Assembly (NCBI GenBank): GCA_900540255.1
Contig: UQFE01000022.1
Span: 1 to 37,863, forward strand
From: an uncultured Clostridium sp.
Lineage (GTDB): Bacteria > Bacillota > Clostridia > Clostridiales > Clostridiaceae
DNA: 37,863 nucleotides
Direction of reading: 5' to 3'
Shown here: in pieces, positions 1-7,971 of the stretch
Position numbering within the stretch: position 1 is the first letter of the stretch
How the letters are laid out: each line of letters begins with the position of its first letter
Made by a program: the position numbers and the translations under genes
Notes under the pieces: generated by a model
Databases searched by the model: none
The model's input: the letters and a program-made list of their open reading frames with translations, nothing else
Told to the model about the DNA's origin: nothing

Positions 1-33
1 ATTAAATATGTTATAAATAAAAATATCAATTAA

Positions 34-108
34 CGAAAAAAGTGACAAACTCATGTTTTTACATAAGTTTGCCACTTTCCCCTTGTCACTCCTAACTGTA
101 GTAGTATT
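34..108. repeat. Dispersed hairpin repeat, short copy C
   Basis: This stretch shares with the copy at 7776-7971 a left GTGACAA arm, a right block close to TTGCCACTT..CCTTGTCACT, and a tail of CCTAACT/GTAGTAGT. The centre is a different, shorter hairpin. The tail supplies the last codons and stop of the FAD dehydrogenase gene (stop at 92-94). Assignment to the family rests on visual alignment only. Confidence 0.5.
36..78 (-). terminator. Terminator-like hairpin after the FAD dehydrogenase gene
   Basis: Arms at 39-56 and 61-78 pair in three blocks (AAAGTG/CACTTT, CAAACT/AGTTTG, ATGT/ACAT) separated by single mismatches, with a 4-nt loop. Read on the minus strand the hairpin runs straight into a T-rich tract (41-36). 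It lies 14 bp beyond the stop codon at 92-94. The same segment looks like a shortened copy of the dispersed repeat at 5714-5849 and 7776-7971, so the terminator may be part of that repeat. Confidence 0.7.
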
Positions 109-1690
109 TTTCTATAATTCTTTCTGCAACTTTTATTCCATCTACTGCTGCTGATACTATTCCGCCAGCAAATCCTGCTCCTTCTCCACATGGATATAAT
201 CCACTTAATGAAATACTTTCTAATCTTTCATTTCTAGTAATTTTAACTGGAGCTGAAGTTCTTGTTTCAATACCTGTTAAAATAGCATCTTCTCTTCCAT
301 ACCCTTTAATTTTTCTATCAAAGTTACCAACACCTTCTTTAATTGCATCAACAACATACGAAGGTAAACATTGTCTCATATCTGCAAATTCAAAACCTGG
401 TTCATAACTTGGAGTAACTCCACCTAATTTAGTTGACTTTCTATCATTTATAAAATCTCCTAATAATTGAACTGGTGCCTTATAGCCACCACCACCAACT
501 TTATATGCTAACCCTTCATAATATCTTTGGAATTCCATTCCTCTTAAAACTGAATTTCCTTCAAAGTCATCTGGAGCAACAGTTACAACTAATGCGGAAT
601 TTGAATTTTCTTTATCTCTAGCATGATAACTCATCCCATTAGAAACTAATCTATTTTCTTCAGATGCTGCAGCTACTACTACCCCGCCTGGACACATGCA
701 AAATGAATATATACCTCTTCCTAAACTCTTGCTTTGATAAGTTAAGTTATAACTTGCAGCTTGTAATCTTGGATGACTTGTCATCTTTCCATATTGACCT
801 ACATTGATCATTTCTTGTGGATGTTCAATTCTTACACCTATTGCAAATGCTTTTGGTTCCATAAATATTCCTATATCATTTAACATTTCATAAGTATCTC
901 TTGAACTATGTCCTAAAGCTAAAACAAGTGCATCACAAGGTATTTCTTCTCCATTTACAATTATGCTTCTTATTTTTCCATCTTTACTTTTTATGTATTC
1001 TAATTTTGAAGAAAATCTTACTTCTCCTCCTAGTGCAATTATTTGCTTTCTTATATTTTTAACTACATCTTTTAATATATCTGTACCTACATGTGGCTTT
1101 GCTTCATACTTTATTTCTTTTGGCGCTCCAGCCTTAACAAGTTCTTCTAAAACATAATCACATTTTTTATCTTTAATTCTAGTTGTAAGTTTTCCATCTG
1201 AAAAGGAACCTGCTCCGCCTTCACCAAATTGTACATTTGATTCTAAATTAAGAATTCCTGTTTTCCAAAACTTATCCACAGTTTCAGTTCTTTTATCAAC
1301 ATCTTCTCCACGTTCTATCACCAATGGTTTATAACCTTTTTGTGCTAACATTAATGCTGAAAATAAACCAGCTGGCCCAAGCCCAACTACTACTGGTCTA
1401 TTATTAAGTTTTTCATTTCCTGGTTCTACATCTGGTTCATATTTATATGTATCAATTCTTACATCATTATCATGAAGTCTATTAACTAATTTTTCTTCAT
1501 CTTTATAATTAATTTCAATTGCATATGTAAATTTAATATTATCTTTTTTTCTAGCGTCTATGCTTTCTCTAACTATTTTTAAATCTTTAATTTCATTTTC
1601 TGAAATTCTTAATTTTTTACTTGCTTTTTTCTTTAATATACTTATGTCTTCATCTAATCCAAGACTTAAATTATTTATTCTTATTGTCAT
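92..1690 (-). CDS. FAD-dependent dehydrogenase (COG2509-like NAD(FAD)-utilising oxidoreductase)
   Basis: A 532-residue cytosolic flavoprotein. A small N-terminal alpha/beta domain (about 1-90) precedes a Rossmann dinucleotide site, GLGPAG at 103-108 with the ribose-binding acidic residue in VIERGE (125-130). The GEGGAGSFSDGKL segment near 156-168 and the C-terminal LYPCGEGAGFAGG segment (near 500) are typical of this large clostridial family, whose substrate is generally unknown. Start: ATG at 1690 with GAGGTG about 8 nt upstream. It follows cdaR by 61 bp on the same strand, so it is probably the last gene of the cdaA-cdaR transcript; clostridial cdaA loci often have glmM nearby, but glmM is not in this window. 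Family assignment is firm, the reaction is not known. Confidence 0.85.
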   Translation of the reverse strand: MTIRINNLSLGLDEDISILKKKASKKLRISENEIKDLKIVRESIDARKKDNIKFTYAIEINYKDEEKLVNRLHDNDVRIDTYKYEPDVEPGNEKLNNRPVVVGLGPAGLFSALMLAQKGYKPLVIERGEDVDKRTETVDKFWKTGILNLESNVQFGEGGAGSFSDGKLTTRIKDKKCDYVLEELVKAGAPKEIKYEAKPHVGTDILKDVVKNIRKQIIALGGEVRFSSKLEYIKSKDGKIRSIIVNGEEIPCDALVLALGHSSRDTYEMLNDIGIFMEPKAFAIGVRIEHPQEMINVGQYGKMTSHPRLQAASYNLTYQSKSLGRGIYSFCMCPGGVVVAAASEENRLVSNGMSYHARDKENSNSALVVTVAPDDFEGNSVLRGMEFQRYYEGLAYKVGGGGYKAPVQLLGDFINDRKSTKLGGVTPSYEPGFEFADMRQCLPSYVVDAIKEGVGNFDRKIKGYGREDAILTGIETRTSAPVKITRNERLESISLSGLYPCGEGAGFAGGIVSAAVDGIKVAERIIEKYYYS

Positions 1691-1713
1691 GTTTTCACCT
1701 CATATTTACTATT

Positions 1714-1742
1714 AAGGTCAATCTAATTAATAGATTGACCTT
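1714..1742. other. Perfect 11-bp hairpin between cdaR and the FAD gene
   Basis: AAGGTCAATCT (1714-1724) and its exact complement (1732-1742) flank a 7-nt loop. It starts 9 bp after the cdaR stop and ends 11 bp before the ribosome site of the next gene. Neither side has a run of T long enough for an intrinsic terminator, so an mRNA-stabilising or processing hairpin is more likely. Confidence 0.6.
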
Positions 1743-1751
1743 ACCTGTAAT

Positions 1752-3041
1752 TTATTCTTTTGCTTGTTCTTTTCCATCAGCATTATTTTCTTTATCTGTT
1801 TCTATGCTACCATTATTATTATCTTCTGAATTTTTTGTTACTGTTAATTTTACTTCACTAACATTATTTATAGTAATATTATCAGCATTAACTATTGTAA
1901 CCTCTGGTGCTTTATTATATTCCCCTGCTTCAGTATATTGTGATACATCTAATTGTGCATTAAAGTTTTCTTCTGTAAGACTATCTAAAACATCAGAATT
2001 AGCTGAAACTGTTATTGTAACTTTATTTGAATCTGGAGTAATAGTTAGTCCATCTGCTGCTCCTACAATAGAATAAGCAATTGTAAAATCTTTTGTTTTG
2101 GCTTTATCTATTGATATATTAACATTTATTGAACTTTTTCCATTATAAATTGATATTTTATCTGGTATTCCTAAAGCTACTTCAATATTTGTAGAATCTT
2201 TTATTTCTGATAAATTAATTTCTTCTGTTCCAATTTCAGATATATTTCTTAATACATCTTCTGGTCCTGTTATTCCAACTTCTGTGATATCTCCAGATAT
2301 TGATTTTAATGTTAATCCATCTTTTAATGTTCCTGTTGTATTTATTTTTATAGGCACTACTTTTCCTTCATTGATTTCAATAGTTCCTTCTACCCATTTT
2401 TCTGATAATTTTACACCTATAACTTCATTATCATTTTCATCTACTGGTGATATTATAAAATCTTTAACAATAGTTTTTGATGCATTACTTTCTTCACCTT
2501 GTGCTACTACTTTAGTTACTTTCTTAACTAATGATTTAGGTCCTGAAACTACTACTGTTTTGGGACTAAATACTGGTGTTGCAACATAATAACTTGATTT
2601 TGAAGTTATATTTATCTCTGATTTTACAGGCACTTCATTTGTTGCATATTCTTCTGTATTAACACTTATTGTTAAGCCATTGCTATTTTTAATTGTTATT
2701 GAACTTGGCGATTCTTTAATATTTACTGCAACTTTGTTTTCACCTTTTTTAAGCACATATTCACTTAAATCTACTATTATTTTAAAGCTATCTTTATCAA
2801 CATTAAATAAATCTTGAGTATTACCTTCTATTTTTAAGTTTACATAAAAATTTTGATTTGGAACTAAAGCTAATCCTGAATCTTGTAAGCTATTTGAATT
2901 TAATATTTCTACTGGTACATTTTTTAATTCATAAGATTTAATAGGATTTTTAATATTTGTAACATAAATCCACAAACATAATGATAATAAAATACATACT
3001 AATTGAACTATGACTTTTTGTTTATTTTTCCAACTATCCAT
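1752..3041 (-). CDS. cdaR: YbbR-domain protein, CdaA regulator CdaR
   Basis: 429 residues: a short cytoplasmic N-terminus, one membrane segment (about 10-30), then an extracellular region built of successive YbbR repeats of roughly 80 residues (visible by recurring patterns such as VPVEIL, VPVKSEIN, VPIKINTTG), and a low-complexity Asn/Glu/Asp-rich tail. In Firmicutes CdaR binds the membrane diadenylate cyclase CdaA and modulates c-di-AMP synthesis. The start ATG at 3041 lies inside the end of cdaA (34-nt overlap), with AAGGTG upstream, so the two are translationally linked. The partner gene directly upstream supports the call. Confidence 0.9.
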   Translation of the reverse strand: MDSWKNKQKVIVQLVCILLSLCLWIYVTNIKNPIKSYELKNVPVEILNSNSLQDSGLALVPNQNFYVNLKIEGNTQDLFNVDKDSFKIIVDLSEYVLKKGENKVAVNIKESPSSITIKNSNGLTISVNTEEYATNEVPVKSEINITSKSSYYVATPVFSPKTVVVSGPKSLVKKVTKVVAQGEESNASKTIVKDFIISPVDENDNEVIGVKLSEKWVEGTIEINEGKVVPIKINTTGTLKDGLTLKSISGDITEVGITGPEDVLRNISEIGTEEINLSEIKDSTNIEVALGIPDKISIYNGKSSINVNISIDKAKTKDFTIAYSIVGAADGLTITPDSNKVTITVSANSDVLDSLTEENFNAQLDVSQYTEAGEYNKAPEVTIVNADNITINNVSEVKLTVTKNSEDNNNGSIETDKENNADGKEQAKE

Positions 3042-3865
3042 GTTTTCACCTTCTTACCAGCAGTTTTAACATTTTTTTCTTCTCTATGATCCATTATCTT
3101 TAGTAAGATACTTCTTAATCTATCTTTATCATAATTTCTAGTTAAACGGCCATTTATAGCCAAAGAAATTATTCCTGTTTCTTCAGATACTATAATTACT
3201 AAAGCATCAGATATTTCTGATAATCCTATACCTGCCCTATGTCTGGTTCCTAACTTTTTATTTATTTCTTTGTTGTTAGTTAAAGGTAAAACACATCCTG
3301 CTGCTAATATCTTATCTTTTCCTATTATTGTTGCTCCATCATGAAGTGGAGTATTAACTACAAATATATTTTCTAATAAGTTTGAAGTTATTTTTGCTTC
3401 AATAATAGTACCAGAGGAAATGATTTCCCCTAATCCTGTTCCTTGTTCAATTGCTATTAATGCTCCTGTTTTGCTATCAGCTAAATTTGATACAGCATTA
3501 ACTATTTCATTTACATATATATTTCTTTGTTCTTTATCTACAAATCCATGTTTATCTTCAAAAGCACTTCTTCCCAAATGCTCTAATGCTCTTCTTATTT
3601 CAGGCTGAAATATTATTACAACAGATATTATCCCAATTGTTAATGTTTTGCTTAATATAAAATATAGCATACTTAAATTTAAAATTGCACTAATTGGAAT
3701 TAATATGATAATAAATGCTATTCCTTTTAATAGTTGTTCAGCTCTTGTTTCTTTTATTAACATATATCCTTTATAAAATATAAATGCCACTACTAAAATA
3801 TCTATAATAGCAGTAAATGACATACTCTTTAGTGAATTCATTACCATCGTAATAAAATTTTGCAT
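3008..3865 (-). CDS. cdaA: Diadenylate cyclase CdaA (c-di-AMP synthase)
   Basis: 285 residues. Three hydrophobic segments in the first 90 residues anchor the protein in the membrane, followed by a linker and a DAC (DisA_N) domain. The catalytic signatures are present: DGA at 176-178 (in PLHDGATIIG) and RHR at 208-210 (in GTRHRAGIG). It condenses two ATP to cyclic di-AMP, which controls potassium uptake, osmolyte transport and cell-wall homeostasis. The start ATG at 3865 follows a GGTGGTGA ribosome site. It is divergent from the unknown gene at 4046, and overlaps cdaR downstream. A TATAAT box reading toward cdaA lies at 3908-3913 but I see no convincing -35. Confidence 0.95.
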   Translation of the reverse strand: MQNFITMVMNSLKSMSFTAIIDILVVAFIFYKGYMLIKETRAEQLLKGIAFIIILIPISAILNLSMLYFILSKTLTIGIISVVIIFQPEIRRALEHLGRSAFEDKHGFVDKEQRNIYVNEIVNAVSNLADSKTGALIAIEQGTGLGEIISSGTIIEAKITSNLLENIFVVNTPLHDGATIIGKDKILAAGCVLPLTNNKEINKKLGTRHRAGIGLSEISDALVIIVSEETGIISLAINGRLTRNYDKDRLRSILLKIMDHREEKNVKTAGKKVKTWIVGKINKKS

Positions 3866-4045
3866 TTAATTCACCACCATAAATTTATTAATTAAATTAT
3901 ACACCATTATAATAATTGTTAAAATATTATAATTTTATTTTTGTTATCTCATTTTAGTATAATTTTCATTTTTCTTAATATAAATTATATAAATTAATTC
4001 TTTATAATATTTAAACATATTTATACTTAAGGGATGTGAATTTCT

Positions 4046-5062
4046 TTGGAAAATATAAAAAAATTTTTATCAGATAATAAAATATTTTTAATTACTTTAA
4101 GCATAAGTGTTATAGTAACTTCTTCTATGATGATATTATTATATAAAAATAATCACTCTATTGAAACTTTAAATAATAATTTATCTATTACTGATAACTT
4201 TGTAAATGAACTTGAACCTTATGCTACTAAACTAACATCCATTAATTCTTCATTAAAGAAATGCATTAAGGGTACAACAATTGATACTAAATCAACATTA
4301 AATATATTAAATGATAGCTTAAAAAATTTAAGTTCATTAAAAGAAAAGGTTTCTGCTACAGTAATAAATAATAATAAAAATCCTGATATAATTCCAAAGT
4401 TTATAAGTTCTATAGAAGCTACAGAAAATCTTTATAAGTATTGCATTGAATCCTTGTCTTATTCTAATGATTTAAGTAGTTCTGAAATAACATCTCAAAT
4501 ATTATTGCTTAAGGATAATTGTAATTCTAGTTATGAAGCATTATACCCTTATGGATTATCTGTGGAATTTCCAAGTGAAAGTGAAGAATTTCTTGATGAT
4601 TTAATAGGATATTTAAATGCTATTGATAAATTAAATAAAGAAGATATCATTAAAACTAATCAATATAATTCTTATATTGAAAAGTTGACTAAATGCACTA
4701 ATAGCTTTTCTGATTTATTGGAAGACTTAGAACCTGCAATTAAATTAATAAGAAAAGATAATCGCTCATTTGATGTTATTCTTGATGACATTAGAAAAAA
4801 TGAAGATGAGTTAAGTAATATAAAGAGAGATTTTAATTATTCATCTATTCCAGAAGGATGTATATCTTATTATAATTCTATGAATAATATATTTTCTTTA
4901 TATTCAACTTATTTAAATTCTCTTAAAATTGCAGTTATTTATGAAAAATCCTCTTCATCTTATGAAAAAAATAAAACTAATATTGATAAGTATTATGAAA
5001 ATGCTTTTTCTAAATATGAAGATGTAAAAACTTCTTTTAAATCATTATTAAGTTCCTTTTAA
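4046..5062 (+). CDS. Unknown membrane-anchored helical protein
   Basis: 338 residues, family not recognised. One N-terminal hydrophobic segment (about 13-35, FLITLSISVIVTSSMMILLY) looks like a signal anchor; there is no lipobox. The rest is Ser/Asn/Lys/Leu-rich, almost free of glycine and proline, with heptad-like leucine spacing, suggesting a long extracytoplasmic helical bundle. The start is TTG at 4046, chosen because GGGATGTG lies 7-8 nt upstream and the only nearby ATG (4034) is followed at once by a stop. A -10-like TATAAT lies at 4003-4008 without a clear -35. A SleB-like hydrolase gene follows 73 bp downstream on the same strand, so an envelope or spore role is possible but unproven. 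Confidence 0.75.
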   Translation: MENIKKFLSDNKIFLITLSISVIVTSSMMILLYKNNHSIETLNNNLSITDNFVNELEPYATKLTSINSSLKKCIKGTTIDTKSTLNILNDSLKNLSSLKEKVSATVINNNKNPDIIPKFISSIEATENLYKYCIESLSYSNDLSSSEITSQILLLKDNCNSSYEALYPYGLSVEFPSESEEFLDDLIGYLNAIDKLNKEDIIKTNQYNSYIEKLTKCTNSFSDLLEDLEPAIKLIRKDNRSFDVILDDIRKNEDELSNIKRDFNYSSIPEGCISYYNSMNNIFSLYSTYLNSLKIAVIYEKSSSSYEKNKTNIDKYYENAFSKYEDVKTSFKSLLSSF

Positions 5063-5135
5063 TAAAATTTTGTATTATTTTTAATTTTATGGGCAAAATA
5101 AATCTCGATTTGGTTATTCCAAAAGGAGGTTTATA

Positions 5136-5708
5136 ATGAAATTTGGAAAATTTTTATTTTGTATTATACTAATATTATCCCTTTCAGCACTTGACTTAAA
5201 CTTATTAAATAATTTTAATGTAAATGCAAGTACAAGATTTGAAAACACTTTATTAAATTTAGAAAATAACACAAATAACTATATAAGTTTATCTGATGAA
5301 GATTATGTTCAAGTTTTTAAGGAAAATAATCAACTGCTTTATTTAACAAAATCAGATATTTATTTAATGTCTCAAGTAGTATATGCTGAAAGTAAGGGTG
5401 AACCCTATGAGGGTAAAGTTGCTGTTGCATCTGTAATATTAAACAGAGCTCTTAATACTGGATTTCCTAACACAATTCAAGGTGTTGTATTCCAACCTCG
5501 AGCATTTTCTTGTGTTGTTGATGGAGAAATCAATGTTGAACCAACTCAAGAATGTTTTGATGCTGTTTATGATGCATTAAGTGGAAATGATCCTACAGGA
5601 GATGCTGTTTTTTTCTATAATCCAGATATAGCTACTTGCTCTTGGATGAAAAATGTAGAAAAACACAATGTAATTTCAATAGGACAACATTTATTCTTCA
5701 CACTTTAG
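5136..5708 (+). CDS. SleB/CwlJ-type cell-wall hydrolase (Hydrolase_2)
   Basis: 190 residues: an N-terminal signal peptide or anchor (about 1-31, cleavage plausible after NVNA), a short Asn-rich linker, and a Hydrolase_2 domain from about 70 to the end. The segment VYAESKGEPYEGKVAVAS carries the conserved glutamate (Glu85) proposed as catalytic in SleB. SleB-family enzymes cut spore cortex peptidoglycan during germination; related proteins act on vegetative walls. The N-terminal peptidoglycan-binding domain of classical SleB is missing, so I do not assign a gene symbol. Start ATG at 5136 has AAGGAGG 7 nt upstream. The gene is followed immediately by a copy of the dispersed repeat. Confidence 0.85.
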   Translation: MKFGKFLFCIILILSLSALDLNLLNNFNVNASTRFENTLLNLENNTNNYISLSDEDYVQVFKENNQLLYLTKSDIYLMSQVVYAESKGEPYEGKVAVASVILNRALNTGFPNTIQGVVFQPRAFSCVVDGEINVEPTQECFDAVYDALSGNDPTGDAVFFYNPDIATCSWMKNVEKHNVISIGQHLFFTL

Positions 5709-5713
5709 ATAAT

Positions 5714-5849
5714 TTGTAGTTTGTAGTTTTTAGTGAATAGTTTTTAGTTACGGATGAAACTCCTCAGGGAGTTTCTTAAATTTTATACTTTCAAAAATTC
5801 AGCCTAAGCCGAATTCTTTCCTTAATTTGTCACTTGTCACTTGTCACTT
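5714..5849. repeat. Dispersed hairpin repeat, copy A
   Basis: Order of elements: tandem TAGTTT/TTTAGT units (about 5714-5750), a perfect hairpin GAAACTCC-loop-GGAGTTTC (5756-5775), a second hairpin AATTCAGC..GCCGAATT with one mismatch (about 5796-5815), then TTGTCAC repeated three times (5828-5846). Every element recurs in the same order at 7776-7971. Compared with that copy, A lacks about 30 bp including the left GTGACAAG arm. It begins a few bases after the stop of the SleB-like gene, and the first hairpin may serve as its terminator. Confidence 0.75.
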
Positions 5850-5882
5850 ATTGCTTAGGTATCTGTAAAATTTTATTAATAC

Positions 5883-5918
5883 AAAAAGAGAATTGCAAAT
5901 AAAATGCAATTCTCTTTT
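5883..5918. terminator. Terminator after ptsI
   Basis: A perfect stem of 13 bp, AAAGAGAATTGCA (5885-5897) with its complement (5905-5917), is followed on the minus strand by a T tract (5887-5883) and on the plus strand by TTTTATATT. It sits 4 bp beyond the ptsI stop. It can work in both directions, closing the plus-strand SleB gene as well. Confidence 0.9.
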
Positions 5919-5921
5919 ATA

Positions 5922-7541
5922 TTATTCTTGTTCTAATATTATCTTCTTAGCACCTAAGATTGAAGTAGCACTCATTGAGAACTCATCTAATCCGTATTGT
6001 ACTAATGTTGGAATAGCAGCTTCATCTCCTGCCATTTCTCCACACATTCCAACCCACTTACCATGTTTGTGAGCACCATCTATAGTCATCTTTATTAATC
6101 TTAATACAGCTGGGTGCATTGGGTTGTAAAGGTATGATACCTTTTCACTCATTCTGTCAGCAGCTAATGTATATTGGATTAAGTCATTAGTTCCAATTGA
6201 GAAGAAATCAACATATTTAGCTAATTCATCAGCCATAACTGCTGCAGCTGGAATTTCAACCATGATACCCCATTGGATAGTTTCAGAAGTTTTAACTCCT
6301 TCAGCATGTAATTCTGCTCTACATTCTTCAACGAATTCTTTAGCAGCTTGGAATTCTTCTAAACCAGAAATCATTGGGAACATAACGCAAAGTTTTCCGT
6401 ATACAGAAGCTCTTAATAAAGCTCTGATTTGAACTTTGAATATGTCTTTTCTATCTAAGCATAATCTAATAGCTCTGTATCCTAAGAATGGATTCATTTC
6501 TTCTGGTAATGGTAAGTAAGGTAATACCTTATCTCCACCGATATCTAATGTTCTTATAACAACTTGCTTACCGTTAGCTTTTTCTAAAACAGTCTTGTAA
6601 GCTGTGAATTGTTCTTCTTCAGTTGGAGCTTGTTCTCTATCCATGTATAAGAATTCAGTTCTGAATAATCCTACACCATCTCCACCATTAGCTAAAACTT
6701 GATCTATATCTTCTGGCTTACCGATGTTACCACAAACTTCAACTCTCTTACCAGATTTAGTTACAGTTTTAACTTCGATAAGTTTCTTTAATTCTTCTTG
6801 TTCTGCTGCAAAAGCTTCTTTCTTAGCTTTATATTCTGCAACAACTTCTTCAGATGGGTTGATTATAGCAACACCTTCTATACCATCAACTATTACTAAA
6901 TCACCATTTTTAACGCTTGTAGTTATATCTCCTAAACCAACAACAGCAGGAATCTCTAATGTTCTAGCCATAATAGCTGAGTGAGAAGTTCTTCCCCCTA
7001 TGTTTGTTAAGAAACCACAAACTTTTGATCTATCTAATTGAGCTGTATCTGATGGAGTTAAATCATGAGCTACAACAACTGTATTTTCTTCAGTTATAGC
7101 AAATGCACTTCCACCTTTTCCTGCTAAGTTAGAGATGATTCTCTTAGAAACGTCTTTAATATCAGCAGCTCTTTCTCTCATATATGCATCATCCATTGAT
7201 TCAAAAATCATAACAAATGTATCTGTTACATTTTGAACAGCTTTCATAGCATTTAAACTATCATTTTCTATTGTCATTTCCATTTGTCCTGTAAATTCAG
7301 GGTCGTCTAATAATGTTAAGTGCGCTTCGAAAACAGCAGCTTCATGTTCACCTATTTCTGCAAGTGTTTTTTCTTTAATTGCTGTTAATTGTTGCTTTGA
7401 TGCTTCTAAAGCAACTCTTAAATTTTCTTTTTCTGCAGCTACGTCTTCAATTTTAGCATCTGTAATAACTATTTCTTCGTGTTCTTGAATAAACACTTTA
7501 CCTATAGCATAACCTTTTGATGCAGCGATACCTTTTTTCAT
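5922..7541 (-). CDS. ptsI: Phosphoenolpyruvate-protein phosphotransferase (PTS enzyme I)
   Basis: 539 residues, near the usual length of about 570. Order: N-terminal HPr-binding helical domain, the phosphohistidine domain with GGRTSHSAIMAR (active-site His187), and the C-terminal PEP-binding TIM barrel with LFRTEFLYMDR, IRTLDIGGDK and the WVGMCGEMAGD motif carrying the conserved Cys. It transfers phosphate from PEP to HPr in the cytoplasm, driving sugar import. No ptsH is adjacent, so the genes are unlinked. The start ATG at 7541 has AGGAGG upstream. Codon choice is biased toward a restricted set, as in the ribosomal-protein genes, which fits high expression. A promoter at 7703-7732 gives a leader of about 155 nt. 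Confidence 0.98.
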   Translation of the reverse strand: MKKGIAASKGYAIGKVFIQEHEEIVITDAKIEDVAAEKENLRVALEASKQQLTAIKEKTLAEIGEHEAAVFEAHLTLLDDPEFTGQMEMTIENDSLNAMKAVQNVTDTFVMIFESMDDAYMRERAADIKDVSKRIISNLAGKGGSAFAITEENTVVVAHDLTPSDTAQLDRSKVCGFLTNIGGRTSHSAIMARTLEIPAVVGLGDITTSVKNGDLVIVDGIEGVAIINPSEEVVAEYKAKKEAFAAEQEELKKLIEVKTVTKSGKRVEVCGNIGKPEDIDQVLANGGDGVGLFRTEFLYMDREQAPTEEEQFTAYKTVLEKANGKQVVIRTLDIGGDKVLPYLPLPEEMNPFLGYRAIRLCLDRKDIFKVQIRALLRASVYGKLCVMFPMISGLEEFQAAKEFVEECRAELHAEGVKTSETIQWGIMVEIPAAAVMADELAKYVDFFSIGTNDLIQYTLAADRMSEKVSYLYNPMHPAVLRLIKMTIDGAHKHGKWVGMCGEMAGDEAAIPTLVQYGLDEFSMSATSILGAKKIILEQE

Positions 7542-7647
7542 AAAAATTCCTCCTACACTTAAGTATAAAATTAGTAATACTCTTTTAATCCTTATATCTT
7601 AAGTTACTATAATTTTAGTTACCCAAAATATATGCTTAACCTTTTTG

Positions 7648-7678
7648 AAATAAATTTATTTTGATTTTAAATTTATTT
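7648..7678. other. AT-only inverted repeat in the ptsI leader
   Basis: AAATAAATTT (7648-7657) and AAATTTATTT (7669-7678) are perfect 10-bp arms around an 11-nt loop, inside the predicted 5' leader of ptsI. It has no following T run, and no resemblance to a RAT/antiterminator pair that I can see. Its role is unknown. Confidence 0.4.
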
Positions 7679-7702
7679 TTTTAAACTTAATACGACATGA
7701 GT

Positions 7703-7732
7703 ATTATAACATATTTTAAATAACGTTATCAT
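7703..7732 (-). promoter_or_regulatory. Predicted ptsI promoter with cre-like palindrome
   Basis: On the minus strand: ATGATA (7732-7727), an 18-bp spacer, and TATAAT (7708-7703) preceded by TG one base upstream (extended -10). The palindrome ATAACGTTAT between the boxes partly resembles a CcpA cre site (about 8 of 11 defined positions on the better strand), suggesting but not proving carbon control. The rest of the 430-bp gap (7542-7971) holds the leader and repeat copy B. Confidence 0.55.
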
Positions 7733-7775
7733 TAAAATTTTTTAAATTTTATATTTTTCCAAATTCAACTAAACG

Positions 7776-7971
7776 TAATTTTTAGTTTTTAGTTTGTAGT
7801 GAATAGCTTGTAGTTATGTATGATAAATTAAATCAGTAATAAGTGACAAGTTTAATCTGAAACTCCTTTAGGAGTTTCCAATAATACATTTTTAAAATTC
7901 AGCCTAAGCTGAATTTTTCCCTTAACTTGCCACTTACCACTTGTCACTACTAACTACTAACTCCTAACTAC
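7776..7971. repeat. Dispersed hairpin repeat, longest copy B
   Basis: Elements in order: TTTAGTTTTTAGTTTGTAGT units (7778-7815), left arm GTGACAAG (7843-7850), perfect hairpin GAAACTCC/GGAGTTTC (7859-7878), perfect hairpin AATTCAGC/GCTGAATT (7896-7915), right arm CTTGTCAC (7940-7947) complementary to the left arm, then CTACTAACTACTAACTCC units (7948-7970) roughly complementary to the left-end units. The whole is thus an imperfect large inverted repeat, like a non-autonomous mobile element. It ends exactly at the nrdB stop codon (7972-7974). No coding sequence is present. Confidence 0.75.

Noticed and set aside
1714..1742. Intrinsic terminator for cdaR
   Set aside because: The stem is strong but no T-run follows on the minus strand (AATAGTAAATATG).
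1621..2076. Plus-strand open frames of 60-150 codons opposite real genes (here and throughout)
   Set aside because: They lie antisense to well-identified genes, lack ribosome sites and give low-complexity translations.
3908..3913. cdaA promoter
   Set aside because: A good TATAAT reads toward cdaA but the matching -35 position is only AT-rich, so I did not list it.
7648..7678. RAT/antiterminator-type switch in the ptsI leader
   Set aside because: The inverted repeat is purely A/T and no overlapping terminator with a T-run exists before the gene.
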